Source of the DNA: Aureobasidium sp. EXF-3400
Lineage: Eukaryota; Ascomycota; Dothideomycetes; Dothideales; Saccotheciaceae
Direction of reading: 5' to 3'
Assembly: GCA_024195585.1 (NCBI GenBank)
Contig: SWBL01000011.1
Coordinates: 62,001 to 126,000 of the forward strand
Length of the DNA: 64,000 nt
In this document: positions 53,115-64,000 of the stretch, piece after piece
Layout of the letters: each line of letters opens with the position of its first letter
Position numbering within the stretch: position 1 is the first letter of the stretch
Notes under the pieces: model-generated
What the model was told of the DNA's origin: nothing
Databases searched by the model: none
What the model saw: only the letters and a program-made list of their open reading frames with translations
Made by a program: the position numbers and the translations under genes

Positions 53115-53936
53115 TCACAACTTTGCCTTCTCTCTCGATTTCTCATTCTCCCAGCTCTTCTTCACCCACATGCCATTGAGATAGCTCCAAGTTCCGGAAG
53201 CAACAGCCAGCGGCGGGCAGAGCAAGAGCAACCATGACCACCAGGATGGAGAGCCTGCCCTGACGATTTCCATGACTCTATCGACCTCACGTTTCAGCTG
53301 TTCCTGGTCGCCATCATTCCAGACAACCACTCCGGCCTTCTCTCCTCTACGCAGGCACCTTGCAGCCTTGTCCCTGACGTCCCACTGACTGGCGACTCTG
53401 TTTCGTGCATCCTCTTCGGTCAGGTGCGCATCTCGAGCAAGTAGCCTCTGCATCTGAATCTCAGCATCTTTGACTGCTACCACCATGATGGTTCCACAGA
53501 GCGGCTCCCAACCACTCTCGAAGAGCAAGGGTATGTCCAACACACAAGCCCAGTGGCCTTTGAGGTATGCTTGAAGCATCTGCTTGTACATCTCGCGACG
53601 GATAGCCGGGTGCACGATGCTGTTCAGAACCTTCCTATCCGACTCTTTCCCCTCACCAAACACTCGACGTCCTAGCGCTGGCCGGTTGAGCGGTCTGCCT
53701 TTGCCGTTGGGCCCATTCTCACCACCGGTAGAGGGGTCTGCCGGGAGCAGGAGATCGGGCGTTGATGGTCCAAAGTGTGAGACAATTTTGCTATAACCGG
53801 CTGTTCCTGGTTCGACGACCTGACGTGCAATCTGATCTGCGTCGACGATAGGTAGCGAGTATGGATGCGCTGATAGTATTCTCGAGACGGTAGACTTGCC
53901 AGTGGCGATACTGCCGGTGAGACCGAGGAGGAGCAT
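53115..53936 (-). CDS. cab5: dephospho-CoA kinase
   Basis: The enzyme phosphorylates the 3'-OH of dephospho-CoA, the last step of coenzyme A synthesis. This intronless protein of 273 aa starts at the first ATG, 53936 (context AAGATGC). The P-loop is GLTGSIATGKST and the CoaE motif VDADQIARQVVEPGTAGY. HPAIRREM, DIPLLFESGW and the lid segment ARDAHLTEEDARNRVASQWD follow. An insertion of about 15 Gly/Pro/Asn residues interrupts the region after LLLPADPS. The C-terminal 50 residues hold a hydrophobic helix (SWWSWLLLLCPPLAVASGTW) and a basic tail, consistent with anchoring to a membrane, as in many fungal CoaE proteins. The gene is divergent from ribokinase. Confidence 0.94.
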   Translation of the reverse strand: MLLLGLTGSIATGKSTVSRILSAHPYSLPIVDADQIARQVVEPGTAGYSKIVSHFGPSTPDLLLPADPSTGGENGPNGKGRPLNRPALGRRVFGEGKESDRKVLNSIVHPAIRREMYKQMLQAYLKGHWACVLDIPLLFESGWEPLCGTIMVVAVKDAEIQMQRLLARDAHLTEEDARNRVASQWDVRDKAARCLRRGEKAGVVVWNDGDQEQLKREVDRVMEIVRAGSPSWWSWLLLLCPPLAVASGTWSYLNGMWVKKSWENEKSREKAKL

Positions 53937-54181
53937 CTTGGTGTCTATAGAATAATGTCTTGGTCTTGTACGGAGTAATGAGGACAATCGGTCTAGGTTC
54001 CAGGCAGAGGACTTCGGAGTTGAAGAGCTTCAGTCTTGGCGTACGTAGCAGTTTCTTGATCTCGGCCTTCCTTCCAATTCGAGAACACAATTCTATAGTC
54101 AATCAACATCCCCCTTTATACGTGGCATCACTCGAAAGACATTTACCAATACAACAAGGATCATCAAAAAAATCAGCGACA
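53937..54181. promoter_or_regulatory. shared divergent promoter of dephospho-CoA kinase and ribokinase
   Basis: 245 bp between the two ATGs. The segment before ribokinase is A-rich (CATCAAAAAAATCAGCG), a typical strong leader. Confidence 0.45.
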
Positions 54182-55234
54182 ATGCCGGGCTCGATCGCAG
54201 TAATCGGTTCCCTGAACATTGACTTCATCACCCGCACTCCTCGCGTGCCAGCAGGAGGTGAGACGCTTGAAGCTAGTTCTTCAGATACTGGCTTTGGCGG
54301 CAAGGGTGCGAACCAAGCAGTAGCATGTGCTAGACTCTCTCGCAACAGTGATGGCTCAACACCTGCCGACAGCACACCCATCAAGGTCAGCATGGTTGGC
54401 TTTGTCGGCGAAGACTCGTTTGGTTCGGATTTCATTTCTGCTATGAAGGATACCTTCATTGATACTACTCATATTCGAAAAGTTGCCGGTCAGAAGACTG
54501 GAATTGCCAATATCATTGTCGAGGAGAAGACTGGCGAAAACCGCATTCTCTTTTGCCCGAATGCCAATTTTTCTGGAGCTGGAGAAGTGAAGGACTTGGT
54601 ACCTGAAGATGCAGACGTTGTGGTTTTCCAGTTGGAGATGCCTCTTGCTCAAGTTGTGCACAATATCAAGCTTGCTCACTCCAAGGGCAAATACGTATGA
54701 CTGCCTGCTGTTAATCAAACATACATGCTGACGTCTAATCAGGTCATCATGAACCCAGCGCCCGCACAAAAATTGCCCGAGGATTTGTACCAATACATTG
54801 ACTGCCTGATCATGAACGAGAGCGAAGCCGACATCCTCCGGGAAGCCAAAGAAGAGCTGAAGGACGAAGACCTGCCAGAGATCTGCGAAGCCTTCTTCAA
54901 ACGTGGTGTTCCCGACATGGTCGTCATTACTCTTGGAGCCAAGGTAAAAAACTGTGAGTGCTTTGCCAATCAGCGCTGACATAGAGATCAGGGCGTTTAT
55001 CACTCAGCCAAGTCTCGAGGTTCAGGACGCACACCTGGTCGCAAGGCGAAGGTCGTCGATACCACCGCTGCTGGTGACACCTTTGTTGGAGGTCTTGCTG
55101 TTGAGGTTGCAAAGAACGGAGGCAAGACTCCTGAAGCTCCCCAGAAGATGATAGAATTTGCCAACTCGGCTGCAGCACGTACTGTGGAAAAACCCGGAGC
55201 CATGGCTGCTATTCCTTGGTTCAACGAGTTATAA
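54182..55234 (+). CDS. rbk1: ribokinase
   Basis: Ribokinase phosphorylates D-ribose to ribose-5-phosphate. Exons 54182-54694, 54743-54943 and 54992-55234 give 318 aa; both introns are 48 nt. PfkB-family motifs: GSLNIDFITRTPRVPAGGET, GFGGKGANQAVACARL (sugar-binding), MNPAPAQKLP, NESEAD and VVDTTAAGDTFVGGLAVEV, which holds the catalytic Asp and anion hole. The C-terminus is GAMAAIPWFNEL. For the second intron, GTAAAA at 54944 keeps the frame, whereas the better-looking GTGAGT at 54954 would not. The ATG context is strong (ACAATG). Confidence 0.95.
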
Positions 55235-55866
55235 TCAACTGCTTCATCGTTCAAAGACGAACAAAACTCATGAACTTATCATGTAGTCGACAATCACAAA
55301 TACAAACTCGATCGAGGAAGTCTCCATCCATCAGATGCTGATGAGAAGCCAACATCCAATCTAGAGAGCATGGCTGGCCTGCTTTTGGCCATGTGTTCCT
55401 GTTCAATCTTTACGACAAACTAGCAAAGCACTCTTGGTTCCACTATCTCTTTTGAGACAAGACATCGAGTCTCTTCTTGGATGAGACTCGTGGCTCTAGC
55501 ATGATTGCTGCCTGGAGCCACGACAAAGTCTGAGAGACAGAACAAAGCGAAGTGAGACATAGGCCAACACATCTGGTTCGGGCGGGTTGACACTCATCAT
55601 GCTGTAAAACCAGCTTATAGCATGTGCTCGTTTCCAGATCGTGAACTTCCCGGCTTTCATATCTCCGAGTCTCGACTATACAAGCTTGCCTTCCGACCCA
55701 ACCCCAGATCGTTCCGCTCGACCTCGAACTGGATACTAAATCGCTCAACTCTACCGGCATGGCGCAGCGAGGTGACTGGGGCAGAAATTTCTGGTCTAAA
55801 CAGATAGTAGAGTAAGTTACTTTGCATGTGTCGTCAATGGAAACCCCACTGATGCTATGAAGCCAT
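55235..55866. other. intergenic region
   Basis: 632 bp between ribokinase and the BTB gene, both on the plus strand. Some possible 5' leader exons lie just upstream of the BTB ATG (a GTAAGT at 55812), but no additional coding exon can be supported. Confidence 0.35.
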
Positions 55867-56648
55867 ATGAAGATCAAATCATCCAAAACGATACAGCTTC
55901 GATCCGTTCACGGCGCAGTGCAATCTGTCAACAAAGAACTACTATGCTACTTCTCTCCCTACTACGCGGCAGCCTTGAATGGCCGATTTACTGAAGCTCG
56001 CCAGGAGATCTTTCGTGTCGACCTCTCTGGCAAGCAACTTCAGGTGTTCATCAACTGGATATACACTGGCAAACTCGAACTTCAATCATGGGAACGAGAG
56101 GATCGTGTGAAGCTCTACATCTTTGCTGACTTGGTTGATATTCTAGCTCTGCGTCGCCTAATCATGACTGAGAAAGGAAGAATGGAAAGATACCGTGAAG
56201 TGGGCCTGGTCATGTCTCATCTCCCAAGCAGCTCTCCATATTGCAGGCGCACGGTTGACTACTATGCAAACCACTGGAAGCCCGAGGACGACATATACGA
56301 CCCTATCAGTTCCCTGGAGATCACAATTCACCGCATGTTCTTCTGTGAGGTCGTACAAAGCGAAGCGCGAGCAAAGGCCAACAGACATTCTGGGTGTTCT
56401 TGTTGTACCAACGTGTGTAATTTCCACGAACATGAAGACGAGGAAGAATGGCATGCGAGTACGTATCATAAAGTCCGCTGAAACCTTGTTCGGGTGACTG
56501 ACCAGCGAAATACAGCTTGCGGGCAGCTGCCAAACTCGAAGAAGCCAGAGAAACAGTACTTCGCCAAGTGTGGTCGTTGATTGAAAGAACGGCCCAGAAT
56601 ACATCTGACAAAGCTAGAGAGCGTCGTTGTACAGTCGAAAACACATAA
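55867..56648 (+). CDS. BTB/POZ domain protein
   Basis: This reads as 244 aa if the intron 56459-56505 (GTACGT donor, ACCAG acceptor) is removed. The joined tail (KYSLRAAAKLEEARETVLRQ then VWSLIERTAQNTSD) is helical and open for 47 codons, which supports that acceptor. A second AG (ATACAG, 56519) sits after a CTGAC site but would lead to a shorter, less natural end. The BTB fold spans residues about 8-100: TIQLRSVHGAVQSVNKELLC, YFSPYYAAALNGRFTEARQE and LQVFINWIYTGKLE. A Cys/His-rich segment (HSGCSCCTNVCNFHEHEDEE, about 178-197) may bind metal. The N-terminus is slightly short for a BTB domain, so a 5' exon may be missing. Fungal BTB proteins of this type are numerous and mostly uncharacterised. 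Confidence 0.75.
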
Positions 56649-58405
56649 TTGGCCATCCTCGCTGTACACATCCCTTTATTTCACACCACTCTGGATGTTT
56701 CCATGGCATTCTGTCCCGAGATCAACTTGATCACAGGATTGCTTGCATTCCTACTATCAAGATTTTGTCGTAATCAGGACGTGTTTCGTCTTTGTTGGAA
56801 GCACCGCACAGATTCTCGCCCAGTGCTCGGTCTTCCTTGAAACGAGCCTCTGTGAAAGTGCCTCAACTCAAGTTCATAACTTGTGTACGCGAACGGAAAC
56901 GGAGACTGAGATTCACTGAACCGAGTGCGTCAATCAATCAACAAATCTCGGCTGCGCTAAAGGATGTATCTCGATTAAAAGAGCAGCACGTACAGTCTTT
57001 TCTGGAACATAATTTGATATGTTGACCATAAGCAACCATAGTCAAGCAGTCAGGCGGTGGAGCAATTGGGTGATGTTGTGTATCATGTTCACATCAGTCT
57101 GTTTGTAATCCAGCCCAGTTCTCCTTACGATTTGCGATTTCGGATCGAGCAGGGCTGAAGTTTCTCATTGGATATCTCTCGAGCTCCTCGTAAAGAGATG
57201 CATGGCAGAAGTATTTTGTTAGGTTTCCTTTTAGGTTCCTCCTATAGAGATGATCTAAGCAAGGGTAAGCAGCAGATGCACTTGGGATTTGCATGCAAAC
57301 ACTCAGTATTCTCGTGTGAAGACTTGTTCCCAATGTGGACACTGCTCAACTGCTCTTAGAAAAGATTGATATCAGTTGATAGCAGTCTCTATGTGTGTTA
57401 TAAATGTCTTAAAGTTTGACCTTACGGTTTCCAGAGCAAGTGAACATGACAGGTAAGATACATTCAGTAGGGGCCGAGCGGACACTACTCTCATGCAGAA
57501 ACTATTCTGCCGCTCTGGACAACTTGATATTGGTCAATAACAGTCTCCATGCCCATCATACATGTCTTGGAGTCTGCAAGGTTATGGGATAAACCTGTAT
57601 ATAGGGATTGTTCCGTCTTCAAGATCTTGGCTGAGATAGACTGCATCATTGGGCGCATTGCAGAATGTAACAAGTTTGTATTGGAAAAAATTTGGTGACG
57701 CACAAGTTCTGCAGTGCAGACGATAGCGCGAACTGGAACAAGTGAATGATGGGAACATTCCAGTCTCTATCAGTGTGAGAGTGGCCGTCATCGACAACGA
57801 ACTTGGCGGTATACCAGCATCGAAGAGGCGGTGAAGGACGTGTAGCGCCGACCGCGATGATGATTCTGGTGGTGAATGAGAGGTTGAAGAGAGGGACATC
57901 TGAAACCGTGCAGCCGATGAGATTGGTGGTGGATCAGAGATTGAAATGGCGTCTGAGGTTGCAAAGTTAGGTACTTGAGATGTTAGAGCATGTGAAGCTT
58001 TCACCTGTCATGTGTCGTATCCTGCTCTTGAATCCGTGTCAGATGCAAGTTTGGTGTATGGTATATCTGTTGATTGAGTATCGCGAGGTGTTTAGCACCA
58101 AGCTCAGATCAACTCGCAGGAGCATATCATGAAAGACCACACAGGGTGGTTGGGTACCACTCTTCCCTCAAGCATAACTTTGCCCGGAGGCAGCAGCGAC
58201 TTGTCTGCTCTACTTTTGCTAACGTTAACGGACTCAACCGGCATATTTCTTGCCATCTTTGTTGAAACCAAATGTCGATGCACTCTACTGAGTACCTGTG
58301 ATGAATATGTGTGATTCAGCTATTTGGTGGTAGCGCCATTCAGAGGCCTAATAGACCAATCTTTCTAATCCATCCTCCAACGCCACGCTCAATTCAATAT
58401 CCACT
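56649..58405. other. 1.8-kb intergenic region with a degenerate duplication
   Basis: This lies between the BTB gene (plus) and the checkpoint mediator (minus). Only short frames exist; the best is 57582-58004 (minus, 140 aa, Ser-rich, no domain). Two segments about 160 bp apart resemble each other (see the repeat entry). Confidence 0.4.
57297..57580. repeat. imperfect tandem-like duplication, about 120 bp copies
   Basis: The segment at about 57297-57420 aligns by eye with about 57457-57580. In the best 50 bases (57369-57418 versus 57529-57578) about 35 positions agree, including CAGTCTC, ATGTCTT and GATAT blocks. Nearly all mismatches are transitions. Read on the minus strand, copy two gives ETVIDQYQ and copy one ETAIN-stop-YQ, suggesting a duplicated, decayed coding piece. 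I could not compute an alignment score. Confidence 0.4.
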
Positions 58406-61400
58406 CTACAGCATCAAATCGCCCAGAATCAAACTCTGCACTATGAACTCATCCCCAACGATTTTGACCTTTCCATCACGGCCGACCGCAACCATCTTCT
58501 CTTTTCCTTCATCCTCTCTCTTTCTCTTGCGTCCCTTTTTCGCAACTCCCGTGTCCTCAGCACTGCCATCTCGGAAAAGAATACTCTCTGCTTCTTCGAT
58601 GGTGCCCTCCACGTACACCCAATCCCATCCGTCTTCGGTGTCTAGGATACGCTTGGCAGATTCGAGACCAGAGACTCTGCGAACGACACTGGCACCCAAG
58701 GCGACGGTCAGAAACGCGTAAGCACGTCTGGCTTCCCATTTTCTCCCGCCTGCTCCTGCGCTGACGAGAAGAACTCTACCGCCTTGGAGCAGTCTTTCTC
58801 GATCTTGTATAGTTTGTGCTAACTTAGTCGTGGTTGGGAGATAAGGCGAGAGAGTACGGCTACGCACTGCACCAGAGAGGAATGCGGATTCTCCAGCCGG
58901 GAGGAGATATTTAGTCCAGGGCAGAGGTGTGGCTGAGGCAATCGAGTCAAGGATCCAACGGCCTGAAAGACACGGCAGTGAAAGTGCAAGCGCTTGGACA
59001 TATTTGGCTCTGCGAGAATGCTTGTCTGCAATCAAAGCGACGAAGCCCAAAGTTTGAGCACGGGCTGAGAGAACTAATGCGTCGGTATCATTGGTCGCAG
59101 AGGATGAGACTGCGCACATATCCTCAGGGGCGCCCTCGAGATCCTTGACGGAGAAAAGTTCGTCGAAGCCCTTTTCTAATATCAGGCCACCGTGAGCTTG
59201 AATAAGCTCGAGTACACGATTCTTCTCAGGTGAGTCTGCGCTGTAAGATACCGCAAAAGCCATACCAGAGAATACCCCACGACGAGCTGGGAGTGGTGAT
59301 GCAAACTCTGGTCGTGCCAGAGCTCGCACCGAAGTGATCGTTGATGTATGTATAGAAGTCACCGTGCCTCTTCTAGACCTCGAGGCTGGCGTTGCGAGGG
59401 TAGTGTTCTGAGGCACTGGTGTCTGCGGACGTGATGAATGTCCAGTAGCAATAGTTGTCATGCTTGCTGTAGAAGGAAGATAGTTCCTGCCTTCGAACCG
59501 AACCCACATCGTTTGAGTAAGGTAGGCGCTTGTGACAGGCACTTGGAGCAATGCTGCAGACCCCTCACGAGGCAGTGCTGATACACTATCTCGATCTTTG
59601 ACCACGAGCTGCAATGTCTCAAACCCATGAACATCAGTTTTGGGATAAGATTCAGGCTCAACGTTTTCAACTCTGTCCTGGAAGCCAACGACAACATAAA
59701 TTTTACTACGCATACCTTGCAAATCGACTTTGACTTGATCACCACGTCGCAGATCAAGGCGGCGTACTAAAAATGAATCGAGCTGAGTAATGGTGCCATC
59801 ATCGAACCGAATACGTAGTTTGAGGCCATCAAGAGTTGCTGCTCCCAAGCATGTAGCTGGGTAGTATGCTTGGCCAGTGCCTTTGAAGAGTGCCAGAACT
59901 CTATCAGGTTGAGTGACTTCGGCGCTTGACACAACATTCTCATTGTGGCTGTTGTTCTGCTCTGAAGCGGCATCAGTCATAGACACGTCAGTAGTAATGT
60001 CTGCTTGCTCAGTCGTAGCGGTTGTGGGTTTCGAAGCGATCTCGGTCTGATGAACAGAATCTGCTGGCGCAATCGCTCTTTCCTGTTGGGAACAACTATT
60101 TGGTGAGATGCGCTGCGCATGTGAAAGTTTTGACCTTGGTGCCTTTACAGTCTCATGTCTTCTGGACATGGGCGTTCGCAATGGACTTTGTTCGGACATC
60201 CTCCGTTTTGGCCGTACGAGTTTTCCTGGACTGCCCTTGTTAATGGGAGTTTTGACTTCGACTGACTTGCGAGCTAGCATGGTCTCGCGTGCCTTTGTTG
60301 CCGCAGATGCACCAGCTTGCTCTCGTTTCCTAGCAGAAGGTGGTGTCGATTGACCTTGGTCGTCAGTTGGGGTGGGTTGACGTGAATGCACACTATCGTT
60401 CTGCTTTTGTCCGTCTACCGTCGTTTCGACTTGCGCTGTGTCGCCAGGTCTGTTTGGCAATTCTGCAACAACCCGTCCTTCCGAAGGCTCGTGAGTTTCT
60501 TCCGATGACTTTGCGAGCGATGTTTCGACCGGCTCATGTGTTTGTGAATTGGGGTCAATCGTGCTTGCTGTCTCTGAATGTTTCAACTCGGGCTGGTCGG
60601 TGGGCTGAGGAGCATCCGCAGTATCGATGGCGACTTCAGCGACATTGTCATGCTTGTTTTCTGGTACAACATCGTCATGAAAAGTGACTGTCCTGGCAAC
60701 GGGTTTGACCGGACTCTTGATGATAGCTTGCTGCTTGGCTGGGCTTTTGTCGTCTGCCTTAGACCTCGCTCTCTCCAACACTCTTGCTTTCTTCCCATAG
60801 AGGCGCATCTTCTTCGCGGGTGGCGATGTCATGATGTCCATGAAATCGTGATCGTCATTCGAGAGTATATCAATGTTCATGTCTAGGTCCCTGCTAGAAA
60901 CGGCGTTGGGAGGTATAGGGTCTGTGGCAATGTCTGCAAAGTTCAGGATACCAGCAGCTTTGCGCGGACTTTCGGTACTCGATACTGAACTTTGAACTTG
61001 ACTTTGCGTCTGCAACTGACTCGCACGATGCTTCTCGAATTGTGAAGCGGAAGGAACAGCAGGAGAAACATCCTTGTCTGTGCTCGCAATCGGCTTCGAA
61101 AGCGATTGCTGTATGGGTATTACATCGACAGGGGGGTTTCGATGTTGATTGGAAGAACGGTTCTCATCTGCTGGGTCGGTATCGGGGACAGCAGAGCTTT
61201 GATTGTGCTCAACTTCTCTCAACTCCTTAGTCCTCTGAGAAGGAGCAGGCCGCGTCTCTGGTAATGGCGATGATGCGCCTGTGTGGCCATCGCTCGGTCG
61301 AGATTGGTCCCTCAAGTCCAAGGCCTCTTGTTCGATCTCTTCAGACACGACCGGGAGTTGAGGAGGACTACTCGGTAGACGGTTCTGGGTGTGAGGAGCA

Positions 61401-62945
61401 ACTTGGCTAGCTGTCGGTGGAGGCTTCGGGATGGATGATGAGTCTGCAGCATCGCGCTTCAAGGCGTTCAAGCGCTGTGTCGTTTGACTCAGGGGATAAG
61501 AGCCAGGAACAAAAGACGACATGGAAGAAGGCTCGACTAGTGGAGGTGGGAGTTGAGTCTCGTTGTGTCGAGTGGGCTGTGAATCGGCAACAGCATAATC
61601 AGATGGCGCAGCATCTTGGCCTAGCATCTGTGTGGTTGGTAATTGGTGTGAGCTCTGTTGACGACCTGACGGAATGGAGGCGTTGAGCATCTCGATATCT
61701 GGGTTGTGCTGACTGGAATGTGTCGAGGTACGGCTCGAAGACTCGACATGGTCGTTCTCTTCGTCGGACTGATCAGGTTGAGGTGAAGATGACGCTTGTC
61801 GCTGACTGATTCTTATTGACTGAGCAAACTCGTCGTACTCATCCATCGACTCGCTTGCTGGGCTGTCATGGAACTCGTCGTCCAGGCTGACTCCTTCACG
61901 GTCATGATATTCCCATTCGTTCTCGCCTCTGTTCTCGAGCCTATGCATGATGGCATTGTTGTTCTGGAAAAGCCCGTCTCTTGTACCCGGCCTGCTCAAT
62001 CTGCCTGCCATGTTGACTGATCGACTGGGGCTCTGTGCCAAACCCTTCAAGGGCGAAGAGAAAGCCAGATTCTGTCCGGGCGAACTCTGTCTGATGTTGG
62101 GGCTTGGTCGGCTCAATACTGGGTCGCTCCTTGGGACATCGGGCACCGGACTAGAAGGCGATTGTGTAGCTTTGAACAGCTGAGTGCTGGTCAAGGGTGG
62201 AGCATTGCCAAAAGCGAAAGCCGACATGCCACCTGAACCTGGCGTCTTTGTGCTCGTAGTAGAAGGTATAACATCTCCACGGTGATTGCGCTTGTGGCCA
62301 GCAGTTGCGGGAGTCTTGGGGAAGGTAGGCCTTGCGACGGAGCTCAAGAAATATCGGCCTTCATCCTTTTCCTCTTCTTCGTCGCTAGAGAGCTCGTGGT
62401 AGGTGGGTTGTTGCCAGTGTTGCATCAAGTCTATCTGCGGCGTCTCTTGTTGGGTGTCTGGGGCGGTTTCATCATCGAGTTGAGTGTCGTCCTCTGTTCC
62501 AAGACGGCTGGTGAAGTTCTTGTAGAATTGCGAGGGCATTGGCTGGGTGTCGCCGTCGAGGTCGAGCGGAAGAGGGAAGCCATGGAATGTGGTGTGCTTG
62601 GTTAGCGAAGGAGTAGCATGTTGTTGATCCGTCGAGTCCATGTCCGGGATGGTTGATACGGCAGGAGCGGTAGACGAAGGTTTCATCCGCTGGATCTTTG
62701 TGTTGGACAAGTGGCGAGGGCGAGAGTGAACATCTGGCGCATCGTTTGGCGTCTGTGATGGCTGGGTCAGAGCAAAGTGGTTGTTCTCCTGCACGTCGCT
62801 GTTAGCCGCCACGCTGCATAGCTATCCTGGTCGCCGATCGCATAGACTGCCCGTAGCCGTGACAACTACTCACTTGCAATATTTTCTCGTGCAATGAGGA
62901 TATGCCGTGCTCGCTTTCGAGGCTGTTTTGATCCTGGCTCTCCAT
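58406..62945 (-). CDS. DNA-damage checkpoint mediator, Crb2/Rad9/53BP1-type
   Basis: Crb2/Rad9-type proteins bridge modified chromatin at breaks to the Rad53/Chk1 kinases. Exons 62945-62874 and 62788-58406 are joined over an 85-nt intron (GTGAGT, branch CTAAC, GCAG), giving 1484 aa starting MESQDQNSLESEHG. The ATG at 62945 (GCAATGG) is preferred over one at 62969 in weak context. The long N-terminal half is disordered and rich in SQ/TQ and SP/TP sites, the usual targets of ATM/ATR-like kinases and CDK. A Tudor-like domain begins near residue 985 (RVLALFKGTGQAYYPATCLG, RIRFDDGTITQLD, VRRLDLRRGDQVKVD). Tandem BRCT domains follow (about 1200-1310, FSGMAFAVSYS, LELIQAHGGLILEKGF; about 1370-1480, GGRVLLVSAG, ALGASVVRRV). 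A basic segment KKGRKRKRE interrupts the second BRCT. The gene is convergent with the BTB gene. Confidence 0.93.
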
Positions 62946-63330
62946 TGCCTTCTCCACATTCAGCCTCATCGACAGCTGCAGGTGCTCGTAAAGTGCTTGT
63001 GGCGGCGACGCGATCAATTATCACCCAACGTGTCTGCGACGCGTCGCCGCTTTTGTGCACACACGTCACCGACTTGTGCTCATTTGTGCCACGGCTGTGA
63101 ACAAAGAACACTCTCGCCTGGCTCGCTGAACTCAATTCTTTTCTTCATGAGAGACGTCACGTCTAATCGTGAGGATGGATTTTCGTATTCAGTGCCTATG
63201 GACTCCGTAGCTTTTGTCTATCCCTTTTGTATATACAATCCGATACCTGGTCGCTTCGACCCAGTCCAATCTCCAGCAATGCAAACGGTACGAGAATCAA
63301 AAATCAGTATTGACAGGGCCAGTCGTATTT
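62946..63330. other. intergenic region
   Basis: 385 bp between the checkpoint mediator start and the 3' end of the SQOR gene (both minus). It contains the mediator promoter and 5' leader. No further gene was seen. Confidence 0.4.
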
Positions 63331-64000
63331 TTACCAGACCCAGCCCTTAGGGCCACCCCAGGTACCCTTGACCATGTTGTTGTAGTAAACCCAGGGGAAG
63401 AAGTCCTTCTTGAGGTGGTAGAAAGCGCGACGAGGAACAGCTTGGTCGACTCCGAACTTGGCAAATGTCTCCTTGGGCTGGCCACCGTACTTGAACTCAG
63501 CAAGCAGAACCTTGCCGTACTCGGTCAACAGAGGGCAAGAAGTGTAGCCATCGTATGCAGCATTGAGCTCCTTGCCTTCGATGGATTGAAGCATGTTCTG
63601 AACCAACACGGGAGCCTGAGATGTAACGGCAGCAGCAGTCTTGGCTGTCGGCAGCGAGGATGCATCACCTGCTGACCAGACGTTGGCGAACTTCTTGTGA
63701 CGCAGAGTGGCATCCTCAACATCGACGAAACCTGCTGCGTTTGCCAAAGGACTGTCCTTGATGAAAGCGTGAGGCCCCATCTTGGGGACAACGTGAAGCA
63801 GGTCGAAACGCTTGGACACCTTCTCCTCACTGCCATCTAAACGTGTGAAAATAGCCTTGTCGCCGTTGACCTCGACCAAGTCATGCTGGAACATGGCCTC
63901 GACGCCACGCTGCTTGCGCAACTCCTCCAAAGTGGCGCTGTACTTGGGCACACCGAACATGACTGGCAGAGCAGTTGCAAAGCTAATCTTGATGGGCGAG
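63331..64000 (-). CDS. sulfide:quinone oxidoreductase, mitochondrial (3' part, runs off right edge)
   Basis: About 223 codons of the C-terminal half are present, ending in TAA at 63331-63333; the 5' part lies beyond 64000. The enzyme oxidises hydrogen sulfide and passes electrons to ubiquinone at the mitochondrial inner membrane. Visible features are SPIKISFATALPVMFGVPKY, the second FAD-binding strand KFANVWSAGDASSLPTAKTA, the conserved Cys in YTSCPLLTEYGKVLLAEFKY, and the C-terminal amphipathic FYHLKKDFFPWVYYNNMVKG. This matches the fungal/animal SQOR (HMT2-type) subgroup. No intron is visible in this part. Confidence 0.9.
   Translation of the reverse strand, partial: SPIKISFATALPVMFGVPKYSATLEELRKQRGVEAMFQHDLVEVNGDKAIFTRLDGSEEKVSKRFDLLHVVPKMGPHAFIKDSPLANAAGFVDVEDATLRHKKFANVWSAGDASSLPTAKTAAAVTSQAPVLVQNMLQSIEGKELNAAYDGYTSCPLLTEYGKVLLAEFKYGGQPKETFAKFGVDQAVPRRAFYHLKKDFFPWVYYNNMVKGTWGGPKGWVW

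Noticed and set aside
54944..54991. GTGAGT at 54954 as the donor of ribokinase intron 2
   Set aside because: It is a better consensus than GTAAAA at 54944, but it shifts the frame and destroys the DTTAAGDTF catalytic motif.
1..64000. Secondary-metabolite or catabolic gene cluster, tRNA genes, CRISPR arrays
   Set aside because: FPPS, the Zn(II)2Cys6 regulator, the xylanase and the transporter are widely spaced and flanked by housekeeping genes, with no backbone synthase. No A/B-box tRNA pattern and no regularly spaced direct repeats were found.

Overview
The window looks like nuclear DNA of a filamentous ascomycete (Pezizomycotina). The gene content (NmrA, a Zn(II)2Cys6 regulator with a fungal-specific domain, a Crb2/Rad9-type checkpoint protein, fungal DUF3292 and DUF4048 families, a secreted GH10 xylanase, an Alt a 1-like domain) and the gene structure support this. 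Genes are intron-poor, with introns of about 48-85 nt that have GT donors, CTAAC/CTGAC-like branch sites and short 3' tails. A dothideomycete fits best, but that is an inference from overall look and cannot be proved here. No tRNA, rRNA, CRISPR array or intact transposon was seen.

Layout, left to right. 0-10 kb: a possible tail of a gene entering from the left, a possible small protein gene, a formate/nitrite-type channel, then glutaminyl-tRNA synthetase head to head with the ER P5A-ATPase Spf1, whose start codon appears to be split by an intron. 10-21 kb: a secreted Alt a 1-like/CBM20 starch-binding protein, the GID E3 ligase subunit Gid7/WDR26, a DUF3292 membrane protein and a GCK-III (Sid1/Kic1/MST3-like) kinase. 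21-33 kb: NmrA, a GH10 xylanase with three XlnR-type sites upstream, TIM22, a DUF4048 protein and a Lig4-like ATP-dependent DNA ligase. 33-39 kb: a DUF1295-type membrane protein, farnesyl-diphosphate synthase, APC8/Cdc23 and the SDHC subunit of complex II. 39-43 kb: a gene-poor island with decayed coding-like fragments. 43-50 kb: a Zn(II)2Cys6 regulator, another gene-poor stretch and the WD40 scaffold WDR83/MORG1. 50-64 kb: a long Ser-rich protein of unknown function, dephospho-CoA kinase head to head with ribokinase, a BTB protein, a degenerate duplicated segment, a Crb2/Rad9/53BP1-type checkpoint mediator, and the 3' part of a sulfide:quinone oxidoreductase gene that runs off the right edge.

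The genes do not form a single pathway or biosynthetic cluster. Most are housekeeping genes arranged as divergent pairs with 200-470 bp shared promoters (GlnRS/Spf1, ligase/DUF1295, FPPS/APC8, CoaE/ribokinase) and as convergent pairs with short 3' gaps (FNT/GlnRS, Gid7/DUF3292, DUF1295/FPPS, APC8/SDHC). The accessory or lineage-specific part is the starch-binding secreted protein, the xylanase, the orphan Ser-rich and BTB genes and the two gene-poor islands. The observations most worth checking are the AA1-like/CBM20 fusion, a mitochondrial-presequence-like extension upstream of the FPPS AUG that lacks an AUG of its own, the split start codon of Spf1, a 50-residue insertion next to the KMSKS loop of GlnRS, and the XlnR-site cluster of the xylanase promoter.
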